A DNA stretch of 18,685 bases from NCBI GenBank assembly GCA_002503045.1, contig DAQW01000081.1, positions 471 through 19,155 of the forward strand, written 5' to 3'. The DNA comes from Euryarchaeota archaeon UBA39. Lineage in GTDB: Archaea; Thermoplasmatota; Poseidoniia; Poseidoniales; Thalassarchaeaceae. The notes below the pieces were generated by a model. That model was not told the origin of the DNA, searched no databases, and saw only the letters and a program-made list of their open reading frames with translations. Both the position numbers and the translations under genes were made by a program. Positions 8,503 to 15,994 of the stretch are shown here, piece by piece. How positions within the stretch are numbered: position 1 is the stretch's first letter; each line of letters begins with the position of its first letter.

Positions 8503-8895
8503 ATGGCCCTAACCCGACTAGGCAGGCTGCTAGTAGTCGGAATCGTTCTAACATCATTCATGATTATGATGTCTATTTCTATACGGCCTATGCCTCAATA
8601 CAGTATCGATCAAATTATGGATGATAGTGACTCACATTTAGGTGAACGTATTCATATTCGTGGAACAATTATGAATGGTACTATGGATGCAGATTCTTCG
8701 ATCGTAACTCTTGTCGGAATAGATGATAAGATTGATATCGACATTTCTGGACTAGCAATACCAATAGGGTTTGAAGAAGGAAAAATGGTATCAGTTAAAG
8801 GAATTTTAAAAATAATTGATAACGAATTTATTATTCGTGCTGATGAAATTCAGACAGGCTGTCCAAGTAAGTATGACCCATCAAATACAGAATAA
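8503..8895 (+). CDS. ccmE: CcmE-like cytochrome c haem chaperone, CxxxY variant
   Basis: A 130-aa protein with one N-terminal membrane anchor (about residues 9-27) and an OB-fold-like beta domain facing outside. The pattern matches CcmE: YSIDQI, then GERIHIRGTIMNGT (the vRvxGxVxxGS strand pair), FEEGKMVSVKGIL (FxEGxxVvvxGxl), and EFIIRADEIQTGCPSKYDPS (FxAxxIxxkHxxkYxP). In classical CcmE a His in HxxxY binds haem covalently. Here the residue is Cys120 with Tyr124 (CPSKY), the CxxxY variant known from archaea and some sulfate reducers. Role: holds haem outside the membrane before transfer to apocytochrome c. No other ccm gene lies in the window. It sits between pyrD and the SRP RNA. Identification rests on motif reading by eye. 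Confidence 0.8.
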   Translation: MALTRLGRLLVVGIVLTSFMIMMSISIRPMPQYSIDQIMDDSDSHLGERIHIRGTIMNGTMDADSSIVTLVGIDDKIDIDISGLAIPIGFEEGKMVSVKGILKIIDNEFIIRADEIQTGCPSKYDPSNTE

Positions 8896-8911
8896 TTTCT
8901 TCCGTCGGATT

Positions 8912-8919
8912 GATATGTA
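8912..8919 (+). promoter_or_regulatory. Candidate TATA-like element for the SRP RNA
   Basis: The sequence gatatgta lies 19-26 bases before the proposed 5' end of the SRP RNA at 8938, near the usual archaeal TATA spacing. It falls between the ccmE stop and the RNA. The match to a TATA consensus is only moderate. Confidence 0.35.
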
Positions 8920-8937
8920 GTCATTCCAACCATTAGA

Positions 8938-9241
8938 TGGGCTAGGAGGGAAGATGACGTGTCCTGTTTTCCACAAATCGTCAATAATGGTGGTCCGAAG
9001 TCTGAGGGCGGCTCAAACGAACCGTCAGTAATGTTTGGGGGGACGGCGATGTTTCGACCCCGAGAGATCCAGGTTGGCCAGATCTACATCCGGAGGGATG
9101 TAGCAATGGCATTCACCCGGGAACCAGGTCAGGCGCGGAAGCGAACAGCCCGACTGGGAGCTATGGATGCCTCGGGATTACGGGACGGAGAAACCCTGAG
9201 TAATTACTGAAGGCTACGCGTGTCCACCGATGACGTGCCCA
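8938..9241 (+). ncRNA. ffs: Archaeal signal recognition particle RNA (7S RNA)
   Basis: A visibly GC-rich island in AT-rich surroundings, about 304 nt long. Helix 8 is 9124-9157: ccag/ctgg closes the stem, with conserved symmetric and asymmetric loops around a GGAA tetraloop at 9137-9140 (GTCAGGCGCGGAAGCGAACAG), the SRP54-binding site. Helix 6 is a perfect 8-bp hairpin ctacatcc/ggatgtag (9084-9091 with 9096-9103) closed by GGAG, the SRP19-type tetraloop. Helix 5 includes cagtaat 9026-9032 with attactg 9203-9209, and cccgag with ctcggg. Terminal helix 1 pairs tgggc 8938-8942 with gccca 9237-9241, as expected for archaeal 7S RNA. Role: scaffold of the particle that targets ribosomes to the membrane. 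Ends are set from helix 1 and may be off by a few bases. The 3' end abuts the archease stop codon on the other strand. Confidence 0.93.
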
Positions 9242-9712
9242 CTAAAGATCAAAAACAACAGAAGAAAACCATCCTGGACCTATCATTTCAGGTAATCCAT
9301 CTATACTTTCGATAGTTTCATTCTCTGATAGTTCTCTAAATTCTAGTGAATGTCTAGTGACTGCTTTAATCTCAACATCACGGTAAACACTCATTGAATC
9401 AATATATGAAAAAACAATGTGTACGCTGTGTTCATTTATCATTGATTTAGAACTAATAATCCATCTATTACCAACTTCAGAATTATAGAGTACTTCTTCT
9501 AGAATTCTAACAATTAATCTATCCATTGTTCTATCTAATGGATGTGTCCATTCAATTTCACCAATAATATGATCATCAACATTAAGGTTAATTTCTTCAG
9601 ATAGTACAATATTTTGCATACCATGTACTAATTCGTCGATTAGCATTGACGGATTCGAAGAGAAAGCACGAATACCAACATCTGCGGTAGTTGGCCAAAG
9701 CCACCAACTCAT
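9242..9712 (-). CDS. Archease (activator of RtcB tRNA ligase)
   Basis: A 156-aa protein matching archease, the small factor that activates the tRNA/RNA ligase RtcB. Visible features: TTADVGIRAF near the N-terminus (TAD with Asp11), VRILEEVLYNSE in the middle, EIKAVTRHSLEF (Lys116) and a terminal SSVVFDL (Asp155). Two Asp and one Lys at these positions are the conserved functional residues of the family. The usual His before TAD is Thr here. The frame is open upstream to an ATG at 9811, but that would overlap the kinase gene. The start at 9712 is preceded by AGGTGA (a good Shine-Dalgarno overlapping the kinase stop) and gives the family's normal length. It is the last gene of the regulator-kinase-archease group, starting 4 bp after the kinase stop. 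Confidence 0.9.
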   Translation of the reverse strand: MSWWLWPTTADVGIRAFSSNPSMLIDELVHGMQNIVLSEEINLNVDDHIIGEIEWTHPLDRTMDRLIVRILEEVLYNSEVGNRWIISSKSMINEHSVHIVFSYIDSMSVYRDVEIKAVTRHSLEFRELSENETIESIDGLPEMIGPGWFSSVVFDL

Positions 9713-9716
9713 ATGT

Positions 9717-9722
9717 TCACCT
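9717..9722 (-). promoter_or_regulatory. Ribosome binding site deciding the archease start
   Basis: On the minus strand AGGTGA lies four bases before the ATG at 9712, and its TGA is the stop codon of the kinase gene. This stop/Shine-Dalgarno overlap argues for translational coupling and for the short archease start. Confidence 0.7.
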
Positions 9723-10793
9723 ATTACTGATTTGGAATTGCCACTTAACTTCATCAAGCCAGTTTGCCAATACGTCCTTAGATACAAATTCCCTACTAGT
9801 TTCTGCCCCAAGAATTACCTCACATGCTGCGTGTGCCAAGCAAGCAGCATCTGTTAATGAGGCGCCGCATACTAAAGCATGCGCCAAGGCAGTAGCAGCT
9901 GCATCATGTAATCCAAGTTGTTGAATTGGATTGATTACTCTACATTGATGATGTTCATAATCACCATTATCAAGATATAACTGAGTTCCATGAACACCTC
10001 CAATGACCAACATTGCTTTCCAACCATATGTATGGAAGAGATGTTTTCTCGTTTCTTCTAAACTTGTTAACAGTTGACGTTTCATTATCAACTCTATTCC
10101 CCTCATCTCGAATAAAGCAATATCAGCATTATTTGCCTTACGTAAACTGCTTAACTTAGGATCAATAATTGTATGAATATTAGAGGAATTTGCAGCTTCA
10201 ATTAATGATGATGCAACCTCATCCGATACAACACCATTGTCATAATCAGAAATAATTAATGCTCCTGCTCCTTGTAAATCACTAATTGCAGATTGTAGAA
10301 TAGTTGATGAATCGTCATCATTCAGTGGTATTTTACCACCCTCATCAGTTTGCAATAACATTTGTTTTCTATCTAGTAGACCACCTCTACTGGCAAAATA
10401 TCTGGTCTTTACCAAAGTAGTGTGATCAATAATTTCTAGAATTCTGTCAGTATTTATCCCAGATTGATCTAATATATTCAGTATACATTTACCGGGTTCA
10501 TCATTTCCAACAGCACTATGGAATCTAGTATTTGTACCAAATCCATTCAATGATTGTACAATATGTGCAGACGCTCCTGGAGACTGATTTGTTCTGATTA
10601 CTCGTAAGGCTGGAGCAGGTGCAGTAGTTGCAAGAGTATCTGTTTCTCCAGTGACAAATCTATCGAGCATGACATCACCGACTAGTGTGATATGTGTGTC
10701 GGGTGTTATATCTAGAAGAGATCGTATTCTAGCGAGCCTATTGAGATGTTCAATCTCAATTTCATCCATGCCCCTCATGTTACCACTGACCAT
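9717..10793 (-). CDS. PfkB-family sugar kinase, HldE/RfaE-kinase-like, with altered motifs
   Basis: A 358-aa protein of the ribokinase (PfkB) fold, closest in wording to the kinase half of RfaE/HldE (heptose-7-phosphate kinase). It has VGDVMLDRFVTGETDTLATTAPAPALRV near the N-terminus, TTLVKTRYFASRGGLLD, then LIISDYDNGVVS and TIIDPKL in the middle, and a late helix pair AACEVILGAETSREFVS. The catalytic Asp of the GAGD signature is kept (D297), but the motif reads GLHDAAAT, replacing the A-G of the anion hole with Leu-His. The first PfkB motif, normally GGxxxN, reads SPGASAHIV and lacks the Asn. The true substrate is unknown; a diverged or weakly active kinase is possible. It starts 14 bp after the regulator stop. 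Met6 and Met9 are alternative starts. Confidence 0.8.
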   Translation of the reverse strand: MVSGNMRGMDEIEIEHLNRLARIRSLLDITPDTHITLVGDVMLDRFVTGETDTLATTAPAPALRVIRTNQSPGASAHIVQSLNGFGTNTRFHSAVGNDEPGKCILNILDQSGINTDRILEIIDHTTLVKTRYFASRGGLLDRKQMLLQTDEGGKIPLNDDDSSTILQSAISDLQGAGALIISDYDNGVVSDEVASSLIEAANSSNIHTIIDPKLSSLRKANNADIALFEMRGIELIMKRQLLTSLEETRKHLFHTYGWKAMLVIGGVHGTQLYLDNGDYEHHQCRVINPIQQLGLHDAAATALAHALVCGASLTDAACLAHAACEVILGAETSREFVSKDVLANWLDEVKWQFQISNR

Positions 10794-10807
10794 CGCTATG
10801 GGTGGGG

Positions 10808-11692
10808 CTAATTCAACTTGGCCCGCGTTAGAGTGCTTAACCTCTCATGTTGAGCCAAATCTATTCCCAATGCTGAACGAAGATCGTCAATAAATGAATT
10901 ATTAATGTCAACTACCCAATTTATTGCTTCCATCGCTCCAAAATAAGCTCTTTCTTCCAATGAAAGACATTCTGAAATTGTTCGTTCTACTAAAGTTGAA
11001 TATGCTTCATTGTCAATACCCGATTCTACTGCTAACCGCCGTAATATTTTTTCCTCATTTTTATCAATAAAACCGTCTGCTAATGCAGTCATTAGTGCTG
11101 TACGAATTAAACGCGCTTCAAATCCATTCGAATCATCATTTGAAATTCGTTGCTTAATCCGTTCTAATGTGGCTCGATCTACATGCAATTCTTGAGCAGC
11201 AGTATCCAACAGTCGTTCTTCGGCAGAAGTCAAAATACCATCTTCATATGCAACTTTAACTAATTCAGCTAATCTTCCTATAGATGGTGATTCATACAAA
11301 TTCGACGTGGGATGAAGATATTGTAGAACATCCGATGAATGAGTTGTAATAGTCGATAATGAAACTAAACCATCATCTGTTTCAACATTCCAATGGATAA
11401 TTGATTCTAGTAAATTAGAAGCGTGGTTTTGACCTTTATTAGTCAATGAATATACTTGTACTCTACGTTTTACATTTGGTACATGTCTCAATTCAATTGA
11501 AATCAAACCTGATTCTTCTAAACGTCTCATAGTGCGAGGTAAGTGTCTTCTATGTACACCGACTGCATTGGAAACTCCAGATTGAGAATGCTCAATAGGA
11601 GCGTCCCAAGCATCAGAAATCATGTGTCTATCGTGTAAATGAAGCAAAACACGTTCTTGGACAGTTAGTTGACGTCTCGTAGTCCCATCCAT
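10808..11692 (-). CDS. Winged-helix transcription regulator with TerB-like C-terminal domain
   Basis: A 294-aa protein. Residues 1-105 form a winged helix-turn-helix domain: helical start (LTVQERVLLHLHD), recognition region GVSNAVGVHRRHLPRTMRRLEESGLI, then a basic wing HVPNVKRRVQVYSLTNKG. Residues 135-285 are all-helical with two similar halves, EDGILTSAEERLLDTAAQEL and ADGFIDKNEEKILRRLAVES. These acidic (D/E)DG-x-(L/I)-x4-E motifs resemble TerB/TerB-like helical domains. No membrane segments. It likely binds DNA and senses a signal or metal through the C-terminal part (inference). It heads the group regulator-kinase-archease and diverges from endA. An inverted repeat covers its start codon, suggesting autorepression. 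The leader appears short and has no Shine-Dalgarno. Confidence 0.8.
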   Translation of the reverse strand: MDGTTRRQLTVQERVLLHLHDRHMISDAWDAPIEHSQSGVSNAVGVHRRHLPRTMRRLEESGLISIELRHVPNVKRRVQVYSLTNKGQNHASNLLESIIHWNVETDDGLVSLSTITTHSSDVLQYLHPTSNLYESPSIGRLAELVKVAYEDGILTSAEERLLDTAAQELHVDRATLERIKQRISNDDSNGFEARLIRTALMTALADGFIDKNEEKILRRLAVESGIDNEAYSTLVERTISECLSLEERAYFGAMEAINWVVDINNSFIDDLRSALGIDLAQHERLSTLTRAKLN

Positions 11693-11710
11693 GAATTAAT
11701 TATTTCATGG
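11689..11710. promoter_or_regulatory. Inverted repeat over the regulator start, candidate operator
   Basis: CCATGAA (11689-11695) and TTCATGG (11704-11710) are perfect 7-bp inverted arms around the 8-bp A/T spacer ttaattat. The left arm contains the ATG of the winged-helix regulator. The site lies about 20 bp from the shared TATA element, where the regulator's transcription would start, so occupancy should block its own promoter. Binding is inferred from position and symmetry only. Confidence 0.5.
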
Positions 11711-11728
11711 ACCGATATCAAAGATTTG

Positions 11729-11737
11729 CTTATATGA
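11729..11737. promoter_or_regulatory. TATA-like element shared by endA and the divergent regulator
   Basis: The sequence cttatatga reads as a TATA-like box in either direction. It is about 41-49 bases before the endA ATG and 37-45 bases before the regulator ATG. With 25-base spacing it would give leaders of roughly 15 bases each way. It is the clearest TATA-like string in the 85-bp divergent gap. Confidence 0.5.
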
Positions 11738-11777
11738 TCATCCGAATATCTGATACCATCATGTTCTATGGATTAGC

Positions 11778-12704
11778 ATGGATGAGGCCGATGGTCATGT
11801 TATCATGAATGAGCCACAATGGCAACGTCTTTGGGAAAAATCAGCAATTGGAACTAGAATTACAGGTGGAGGGTTGTCATTTTTCGATGAAGAAGTAATG
11901 TTCGTACATATACATCGCCACCAACCTCTACCTTACGAAAATTGGATTATTGATAAAGTTGCAAATAATATTGATTTAGAAGATAAATATTTCATGCTTG
12001 AAGCCTTGAGGGTTCCTGGTAATCTAATTCAATTATATCCAAAGAATGATGCTTGTAATGGTACGTGGGCTTTGAGATGGCATAAGGAGAATCATCCAGA
12101 TAGAAATGAACCTACTGCGGAAATACGATGGCATAGAGCGTTAGATGAAATTGATGTTTCTGAACTATTATTGTGGACGAACCAAGTATCCAATAAAGGT
12201 AGAATCCCAGAAGTACTAGTAATCGATGATGAAGGATCTATTGTGTCATATGAATTATCAATCTCTAATCCAATTGGTAAATTAAAATTTGACGAATCAG
12301 TTGATTTGTCAGATTCTCGTAACATTGGAATATTGACAAAGTTTGGACGTAGATATAGCCAAATTGAAAAATCAATGATAAATAATGGTCAAAATAATCC
12401 ACATAATTCGATACTTTATGATTTAATTAGGCGTGGAATTGCTATTCGTTCTGGATTCAAATATGGTACACTATGGAGAGCCTATTCAACTGATGTAGGA
12501 GCGGATCACGCACCCTGGTTAATTGATACATTAATTGAAGCCCCATTAAATTGGACCCAAGCCTGCTTAAATGCTAGATTAGCTGCTGGAGTTAACAAAC
12601 AATATATCATTGGAATATGTAATCGCACATCTAACGATATACAATATCTTGAATTTCGTCGTCCACCATCTGATCGTCGATGGACAAATTTGACTCGGCA
12701 TTAA
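11778..12704 (+). CDS. endA: tRNA-splicing endonuclease
   Basis: Cuts introns out of precursor tRNA at the bulge-helix-bulge motif. The 308-aa chain has an N-terminal half (RITGGGLSFFDEEVMFVH) resembling the non-catalytic repeat. Its C-terminal catalytic half is LIRRGIAIRSGFKYGTLWRAY, then DHAPWLI and GVNKQYIIGI. The catalytic triad is Tyr236, His244 and Lys274, with spacing close to the Tyr-His-Lys spacing of the known archaeal enzyme. The length and the duplicated layout suggest the two-repeat, homodimeric type. The ATG at 11778 has no Shine-Dalgarno and lies about 45 bases after the shared TATA element; Met10 is an alternative. The last 74 bp overlap the end of the convergent protease gene. 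With archease on the other side of the regulator, the area has a tRNA-splicing theme. Confidence 0.92.
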   Translation: MDEADGHVIMNEPQWQRLWEKSAIGTRITGGGLSFFDEEVMFVHIHRHQPLPYENWIIDKVANNIDLEDKYFMLEALRVPGNLIQLYPKNDACNGTWALRWHKENHPDRNEPTAEIRWHRALDEIDVSELLLWTNQVSNKGRIPEVLVIDDEGSIVSYELSISNPIGKLKFDESVDLSDSRNIGILTKFGRRYSQIEKSMINNGQNNPHNSILYDLIRRGIAIRSGFKYGTLWRAYSTDVGADHAPWLIDTLIEAPLNWTQACLNARLAAGVNKQYIIGICNRTSNDIQYLEFRRPPSDRRWTNLTRH

Positions 12705-14715
12705 TTCTGAAATTATTTTGTGTATTAGATTGAATATTTTTGGTACCAAATGAAAAAGATGGCATGATTGTAAAAGACAACAATAAAATTAGTATTGAAA
12801 CTAGTGTAGATGGGTCAATGTAATCACTAAATGGTCCTGATCGTGAATTTTCTGTATATACTGTAACATCAATTTCAGATCTCTTTCCTTCTTCGGAATA
12901 TAACACGATTGTACCGTCTGCATACATATTTGGTGTAAGTAATCCATTTGGATTTATAGTGAGATTTAACGATGAATTCGAAGATAAAATCATACTGTTA
13001 TCAACTATAGCTATACGATCTAAGGCTCCCTCAATACTTACAGTATATATTCGATTACCATTACCAATCATTTCCAATGGTAGAGATAATTCAGTAGTTT
13101 GATCGTGAGATATAGTAGTTTCATAAATTGAATTATTAAGCATATGTGGAACAATCGCCCATTTAATTATGACATGACGGAATATACTATCGCCGCAACC
13201 AATGCTACCCTGCAATGTACCACTGGATCCTACAATGGATGATTGTACCCAATCCAAAGATATTGGAATATTGTATCCTGATATTTCAGATGAAATGTTG
13301 ATCAATGGATTCCTATTATCTGAAGAAATTAGAGAAATCCATGGAACACAAGTTGATTCAATATCAAATATTAGATTAATTGATTCATCATCTAATAATT
13401 CAATAATTGATCGTTCTGGTAATACATCGCTGGTGTTCTCCGAATGAAACTGTATAGATAATTCCATTGAATTAGGCGATGAACTGACTACAGTTACATT
13501 CCAATTGACTAATCGCCCATGTGCATCATAAATTTTGTATCCGTGTGAACCTATTATATCACCTTCAATGAATAGATCAGATTGAGATCCTGAATCAGCG
13601 CCGTTAACTAGTGCTGAATTAGAATCCGCTTCCAATATTCTAAGGAATGGTGAACTTGGATCGATATTCACCTCATTACCTGTCAAATCTTTCTGATATA
13701 CGTCCTTTAAAGAAACTAAAAGTCCGTGTCCAGGTAATTCCTTGTCAAACCCTATATCACCTCGATGTTCAAAATATACTGTTTCAGTAGGTGATATATC
13801 AAATGATAATGCTGTACCACCTGCAGACATTGGAGTTAAATTTACATTGGAATTTGAAGGAATTGACATTGCATCAACTGAACGATTAATGCCAATTAAT
13901 TCCATTGTTACTGTCATTGGTATGCTAGGAATTCTACCATTTCCATTCCAGTTTCCACTAGACATAATATCAAAATCACCAACTCCGTTCCATTCGTCAG
14001 CATGTGAATCATCATGAACGTCATATAAATCCAAACCACCCATTTGGTGAATCATCTCGTGGATAATTGTGCCTAATCCGCTTTGAAAAGATGACATTGT
14101 ATAATGAGAAACTGTTGTATTTCCTATTTGTATAGGTTCAGTAAGATGTTGAAAATGACTCCAAATATCACTAGATCTACCGCTAGTTTCCTGTGGCCTA
14201 CCAGTATGCAGCATCAATAATCTATCTAATATGCCATCTTTGTCTAAATCAAATTGTGTCAGATCTAAATCAACAGGAATATTTCGAATGACAGATGATG
14301 CTAAATCGGATGGACGTGAACCGTCAGATGCAACATCACGATTTCCATTATGATCAGTTCCCCATGCAGATGGGGGTGAAGGTGCAGTGTATATGGTATC
14401 TGAAATTACAACTTCTAAATTAGTATTTGAGGCTGTGATTTCATCAAGATAATCATCAGCTCCATTAACGCCCATTAGTATGTTTTCAGCATGTTCTGCA
14501 TCTTTACCATCTGCAGTAGGTAATCCTTGGAATTCAATAATAATGACTAGCCATCTTTCGTTATCCTGAATTCCTAATAATTTTCTTTGATCAGAATTGC
14601 TGTCTGTATTTTCTGTATTTCGTAAGACATCTTCAATCAAATCAGGTTCAACGAAGGTAGTCAATGATGTAATGAGTAACAAGGCAGCGACACACACACG
14701 AAGTGCCCTGATCAT
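12631..14715 (-). CDS. Membrane-anchored M6-family metalloprotease
   Basis: A 694-aa exported zinc protease. Residues 1-23 form a signal peptide (basic start, then VAALLLITSLTTF). The catalytic domain includes FDLDKDGILDRLLMLHTG, a calcium-loop-like segment common in M6 proteases. The zinc site is HEMIHQMGGLDLYD, with His219, Glu220, His223 and Asp229 fitting HExxHxxGxxD; DFDIMSSGNWNG follows as the Met-turn. Residues 280-630 are beta-rich, probably C-terminal Ig-like modules. A single membrane helix (about 635-653, STLVSILILLLSFTIMPSF) then anchors it, leaving a 40-residue acidic tail inside. Family members degrade extracellular proteins, so it likely acts at the cell surface. It lies 45 bp after tatC on the same strand, and its 3' end overlaps endA by 74 bp convergently. 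Confidence 0.9.
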   Translation of the reverse strand: MIRALRVCVAALLLITSLTTFVEPDLIEDVLRNTENTDSNSDQRKLLGIQDNERWLVIIIEFQGLPTADGKDAEHAENILMGVNGADDYLDEITASNTNLEVVISDTIYTAPSPPSAWGTDHNGNRDVASDGSRPSDLASSVIRNIPVDLDLTQFDLDKDGILDRLLMLHTGRPQETSGRSSDIWSHFQHLTEPIQIGNTTVSHYTMSSFQSGLGTIIHEMIHQMGGLDLYDVHDDSHADEWNGVGDFDIMSSGNWNGNGRIPSIPMTVTMELIGINRSVDAMSIPSNSNVNLTPMSAGGTALSFDISPTETVYFEHRGDIGFDKELPGHGLLVSLKDVYQKDLTGNEVNIDPSSPFLRILEADSNSALVNGADSGSQSDLFIEGDIIGSHGYKIYDAHGRLVNWNVTVVSSSPNSMELSIQFHSENTSDVLPERSIIELLDDESINLIFDIESTCVPWISLISSDNRNPLINISSEISGYNIPISLDWVQSSIVGSSGTLQGSIGCGDSIFRHVIIKWAIVPHMLNNSIYETTISHDQTTELSLPLEMIGNGNRIYTVSIEGALDRIAIVDNSMILSSNSSLNLTINPNGLLTPNMYADGTIVLYSEEGKRSEIDVTVYTENSRSGPFSDYIDPSTLVSILILLLSFTIMPSFSFGTKNIQSNTQNNFRINAESNLSIDDQMVDDEIQDIVYR

Positions 14716-14760
14716 GAATAATAATTTTTTAAATTGGATATCAACCCATGTGATGAATGT

Positions 14761-15978
14761 TCAGAATTCTTCAATTTGTGGCAATGAAATGTAACCTCTG
14801 GGAATATATCTCCCCCATCCTGGATCATTTACAATAATTGAATTATCAATATCTGGATTAATGAAACATTCTCGATCTAATTGTATTTCACGCCTTAATT
14901 TTGATAATTCCAAATCATCAGGGTGATAACCTCGTTGATTTAACCAGGATAAACCAACTAAATCGATTGATTTTGAATCTAGATATTCAAGGATGTTTTT
15001 TGGCATTGGTGTCCCACTACATCCCGTAACCACTAATTTTGAATATTGATTTGAATTCAACATCTGTATGAGAAATTCATTGTTTTGTGGATTAAGACAT
15101 ACAGATTTAGTTCGTATTACTGCAGCATTATTCGGTACATTTGGCAATGATGGGCAAGAATCTTCACAACTGCAATCTAATACTACTACTCTATTTATTG
15201 ATCCATCTTCATTTATAGTGGAAAATCCATTTTGAATCAAAGCAACATTTTTTGTTGGTAATAAATGATTAATTACATGAGTTAGCAATGTTATTGAAAT
15301 CACTAATGGTAACCATATCGGTGATAACGGACCTGACAATACTAGATATAAAACAAAAAATGTAATCATATGTATTCTCCACTTGATTGGATTGGATTCA
15401 ATATTATCATCATCAAATAAGATACCTGATACTGACTGTGATGTTAATGAAATAATAGTAATTACAATTGACCAACTAATACCAAGAACAATTGAATAAA
15501 TAATACTAATATCATAACTTTTGGATATATTTGCAATTTCAGTATTATTGGAAAAACCAACCAATATTGTTGGAGAAAATATATACCAACTTAATGGGAC
15601 AATTATGCATACAATAAATGTTGAAAAAATAATTAATGATCTAATGAATTTACGTTCCAATGGTAATAATCCAGGTTTTACAAATCGATTAAGAAGATAT
15701 GCAGCGTAAGGGGTTGTTACTACGAAACCTCCCAACATCACTGACCCCCATCTCATTCTCAACCATCGTTCTGGAGAATATACAGTTAATTCAGAAATTT
15801 CAAATTGAAATTTAGAAATCCAAATCGATATAATATCATCAATAAATAATGAAATGATAATTGATGTACAAATAAACGAAATAAGCCAATTCTTTGTATG
15901 CGTAAATGCTTCATTGACATGTGTCATTATGTCATCTAAATCATCAGTTGGGACTGCGCCCATGGACATTCGAGGCAT
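14761..15978 (-). CDS. tatC: TatC translocase subunit with extra Cys-rich, HdrA-like C-terminal domain
   Basis: Residues 1-240 look like TatC, the receptor of twin-arginine protein export. Six membrane helices can be drawn (about 30-48, 76-95, 111-134, 157-179, 202-216, 220-240). The conserved core TTPYAAYLLNRFVKPGLLPLERK at 88-110 corresponds to the TatC P-x-x-x-Y-x-x-W-x-F-v-x-P-G-L-x-x-x-E-R segment. Residues 263-405 are a soluble addition not found in ordinary TatC. It has RVVVLDCSCEDSC (Cys269, 271, 275), KSVCLNP (Cys294), KLVVTGCSGTPMP (Cys320) and DRECF (Cys371). The order C-x-C, later C-x-x-P, then VV-x-x-C-S resembles the N-terminal domain of HdrA-type heterodisulfide reductases. Topology would place it in the cytoplasm. 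Its function is unknown. The gene begins 16 bp after the CxCH gene and ends 45 bp before the protease. Confidence 0.8.
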   Translation of the reverse strand: MPRMSMGAVPTDDLDDIMTHVNEAFTHTKNWLISFICTSIIISLFIDDIISIWISKFQFEISELTVYSPERWLRMRWGSVMLGGFVVTTPYAAYLLNRFVKPGLLPLERKFIRSLIIFSTFIVCIIVPLSWYIFSPTILVGFSNNTEIANISKSYDISIIYSIVLGISWSIVITIISLTSQSVSGILFDDDNIESNPIKWRIHMITFFVLYLVLSGPLSPIWLPLVISITLLTHVINHLLPTKNVALIQNGFSTINEDGSINRVVVLDCSCEDSCPSLPNVPNNAAVIRTKSVCLNPQNNEFLIQMLNSNQYSKLVVTGCSGTPMPKNILEYLDSKSIDLVGLSWLNQRGYHPDDLELSKLRREIQLDRECFINPDIDNSIIVNDPGWGRYIPRGYISLPQIEEF

Positions 15979-15994
15979 ATCAGGTAGATGACAA

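Noticed and set aside
8959..9210. Open reading frame of 83 codons on the plus strand
   Set aside because: It lies wholly inside the SRP RNA, whose helices 1, 5, 6 and 8 are clear. The encoded peptide is Arg/Gly-rich as expected from translating a structured RNA.
9713..9811. Upstream 33-codon extension of archease
   Set aside because: It would overlap the kinase gene and exceed the family's length. The ATG at 9712 has a well-placed AGGTGA.
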